Origin: Paenibacillus herberti
GTDB taxonomy: Bacteria; Bacillota; Bacilli; Paenibacillales; Paenibacillaceae
Length of the DNA stretch: 64,000 bases
NCBI RefSeq assembly: GCF_002233675.1
Contig: NZ_NMUQ01000002.1
Coordinates: 823,262-887,261 of the forward strand
Direction: 5' to 3'
In this document: piece after piece, positions 63,717 through 64,000 of the stretch
Numbering within the stretch: position 1 is the first letter of the stretch
How the letters are laid out: the number at the start of each line of letters is the position of its first letter
Program-made: the position numbers and the translations under genes
The notes under the pieces: model-generated
The model's database searches: none
Seen by the model: the letters and a program-made list of their open reading frames with translations, nothing else
Told to the model about the DNA's origin: nothing

Positions 63717-64000
63717 GTGGACAGCCATACCGAGGATTTGTGGCAGCAAGTGTTGTCAATCATCCAAACTAAATTGAGCAAACCGAGCTTCGACACCTGG
63801 TTCAAGGCGACGAAAGCCGATTTTTCGGATGAGGGATTGATTGTGGTCACAGCTCCGACAACGTTCGCAGTTGAATGGCTGGAGAGTCGTTATACCAAGC
63901 TGGTTCGCTCAACGGTGTCTGATTATGTTGGCAAATCAGTGGACATCCGATTCACGATCGAGGAGAACCGCCCGCCGGAACCCGCACAGCCTGCGCAGCA
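63717..64000 (+). CDS. dnaA: Chromosomal replication initiator DnaA (partial, 5' end)
   Basis: GTG at 63717 follows AGGAG by nine bases and begins VDSHTEDLWQQVLS. The visible 94 residues are domain I (DnaB/SirA-interacting) and the start of the linker: LSKPSFDTWFKATKADFSDEGLIVVTAPTTFAVEWLESRYTKLV. The proline/glutamine-rich linker starts at the window edge. The ATPase and DNA-binding domains are beyond it. DnaA binds the boxes described upstream and loads the helicase at the origin. Confidence 0.97.
   Translation, partial: MDSHTEDLWQQVLSIIQTKLSKPSFDTWFKATKADFSDEGLIVVTAPTTFAVEWLESRYTKLVRSTVSDYVGKSVDIRFTIEENRPPEPAQPAQ

Noticed and set aside
1-64000. CRISPR arrays and prophage structural genes
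   Set aside because: No regularly spaced direct repeats with unique spacers and no capsid, tail or terminase-like proteins were seen; the three 10-bp repeats at 32303 are too short.

Overview
The window is the left flank of the replication origin of a Gram-positive spore former, most likely Paenibacillus or a close relative. It ends inside dnaA. Reading back from there on the minus strand come rpmH, rnpA, yidC, mnmE, mnmG, rsmG, noc, parA, parB and then the classic Bacillales series rpsF-ssb-rpsR, gdpP-rplI-dnaB, purA, walRKHI, walJ, htrA and rlmH. The spore protease yyaC, the Wal system and the Noc/ParB pair point to Bacillales. The NHLP-type peptide precursor and the overall protein style suggest Paenibacillaceae, which is an inference. 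The core chromosome looks moderately GC-rich, while bases 1 to about 11,840 are clearly AT-richer.

Bases 1-11,840 form an accessory island abutting the 3' end of rlmH, the gene (orfX) into which staphylococcal SCC elements integrate. Three direct repeats resemble the rlmH 3' end: near 5031-5185, near 9614-9710, and the genuine one at 11840-11940. They divide the island into tandem segments, as in composite SCC arrays. The cargo is defence-like: an OLD-family ATPase/nuclease with a truncated partner, a HEPN-like protein, an Abi_C abortive-infection protein, and an ApeA/HEPN-like gene fused to a second conserved module. Three insertion sequences have landed here. Two have exact target duplications, so the disrupted genes can be rebuilt. 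No ccr recombinase gene is inside the window.

Bases 11.8-26 kb hold mixed genes: rlmH, a 7TMR-DISM-like orphan histidine kinase, a two-gene RiPP-like pair (NHLP-leader precursor plus class I isoprenoid-synthase-fold protein), an RCC1-repeat lipoprotein, selO, fbaA, a hydrolase/YciI/ECF-sigma operon whose sigma gene carries an in-frame amber codon, a 55-residue CxxH/CxxC protein and htrA. Bases 26-32 kb are the wal operon, which senses and controls cell-wall turnover. Bases 32-48 kb carry a LysM/G5/M23 envelope protease with a structured leader, purA, dnaB, rplI, the c-di-AMP phosphodiesterase gdpP with a CBS protein nearby, an LCP ligase, a CNNM-type transporter and rpsR-ssb-rpsF. Bases 48-64 kb carry tRNA-Ser(CGA), mscS, yyaC, the chromosome-segregation genes with a perfect parS inside parB, tRNA-modification genes, the rpmH-dnaA origin with several DnaA boxes, and the start of dnaA. 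The usual jag gene between yidC and mnmE is missing.
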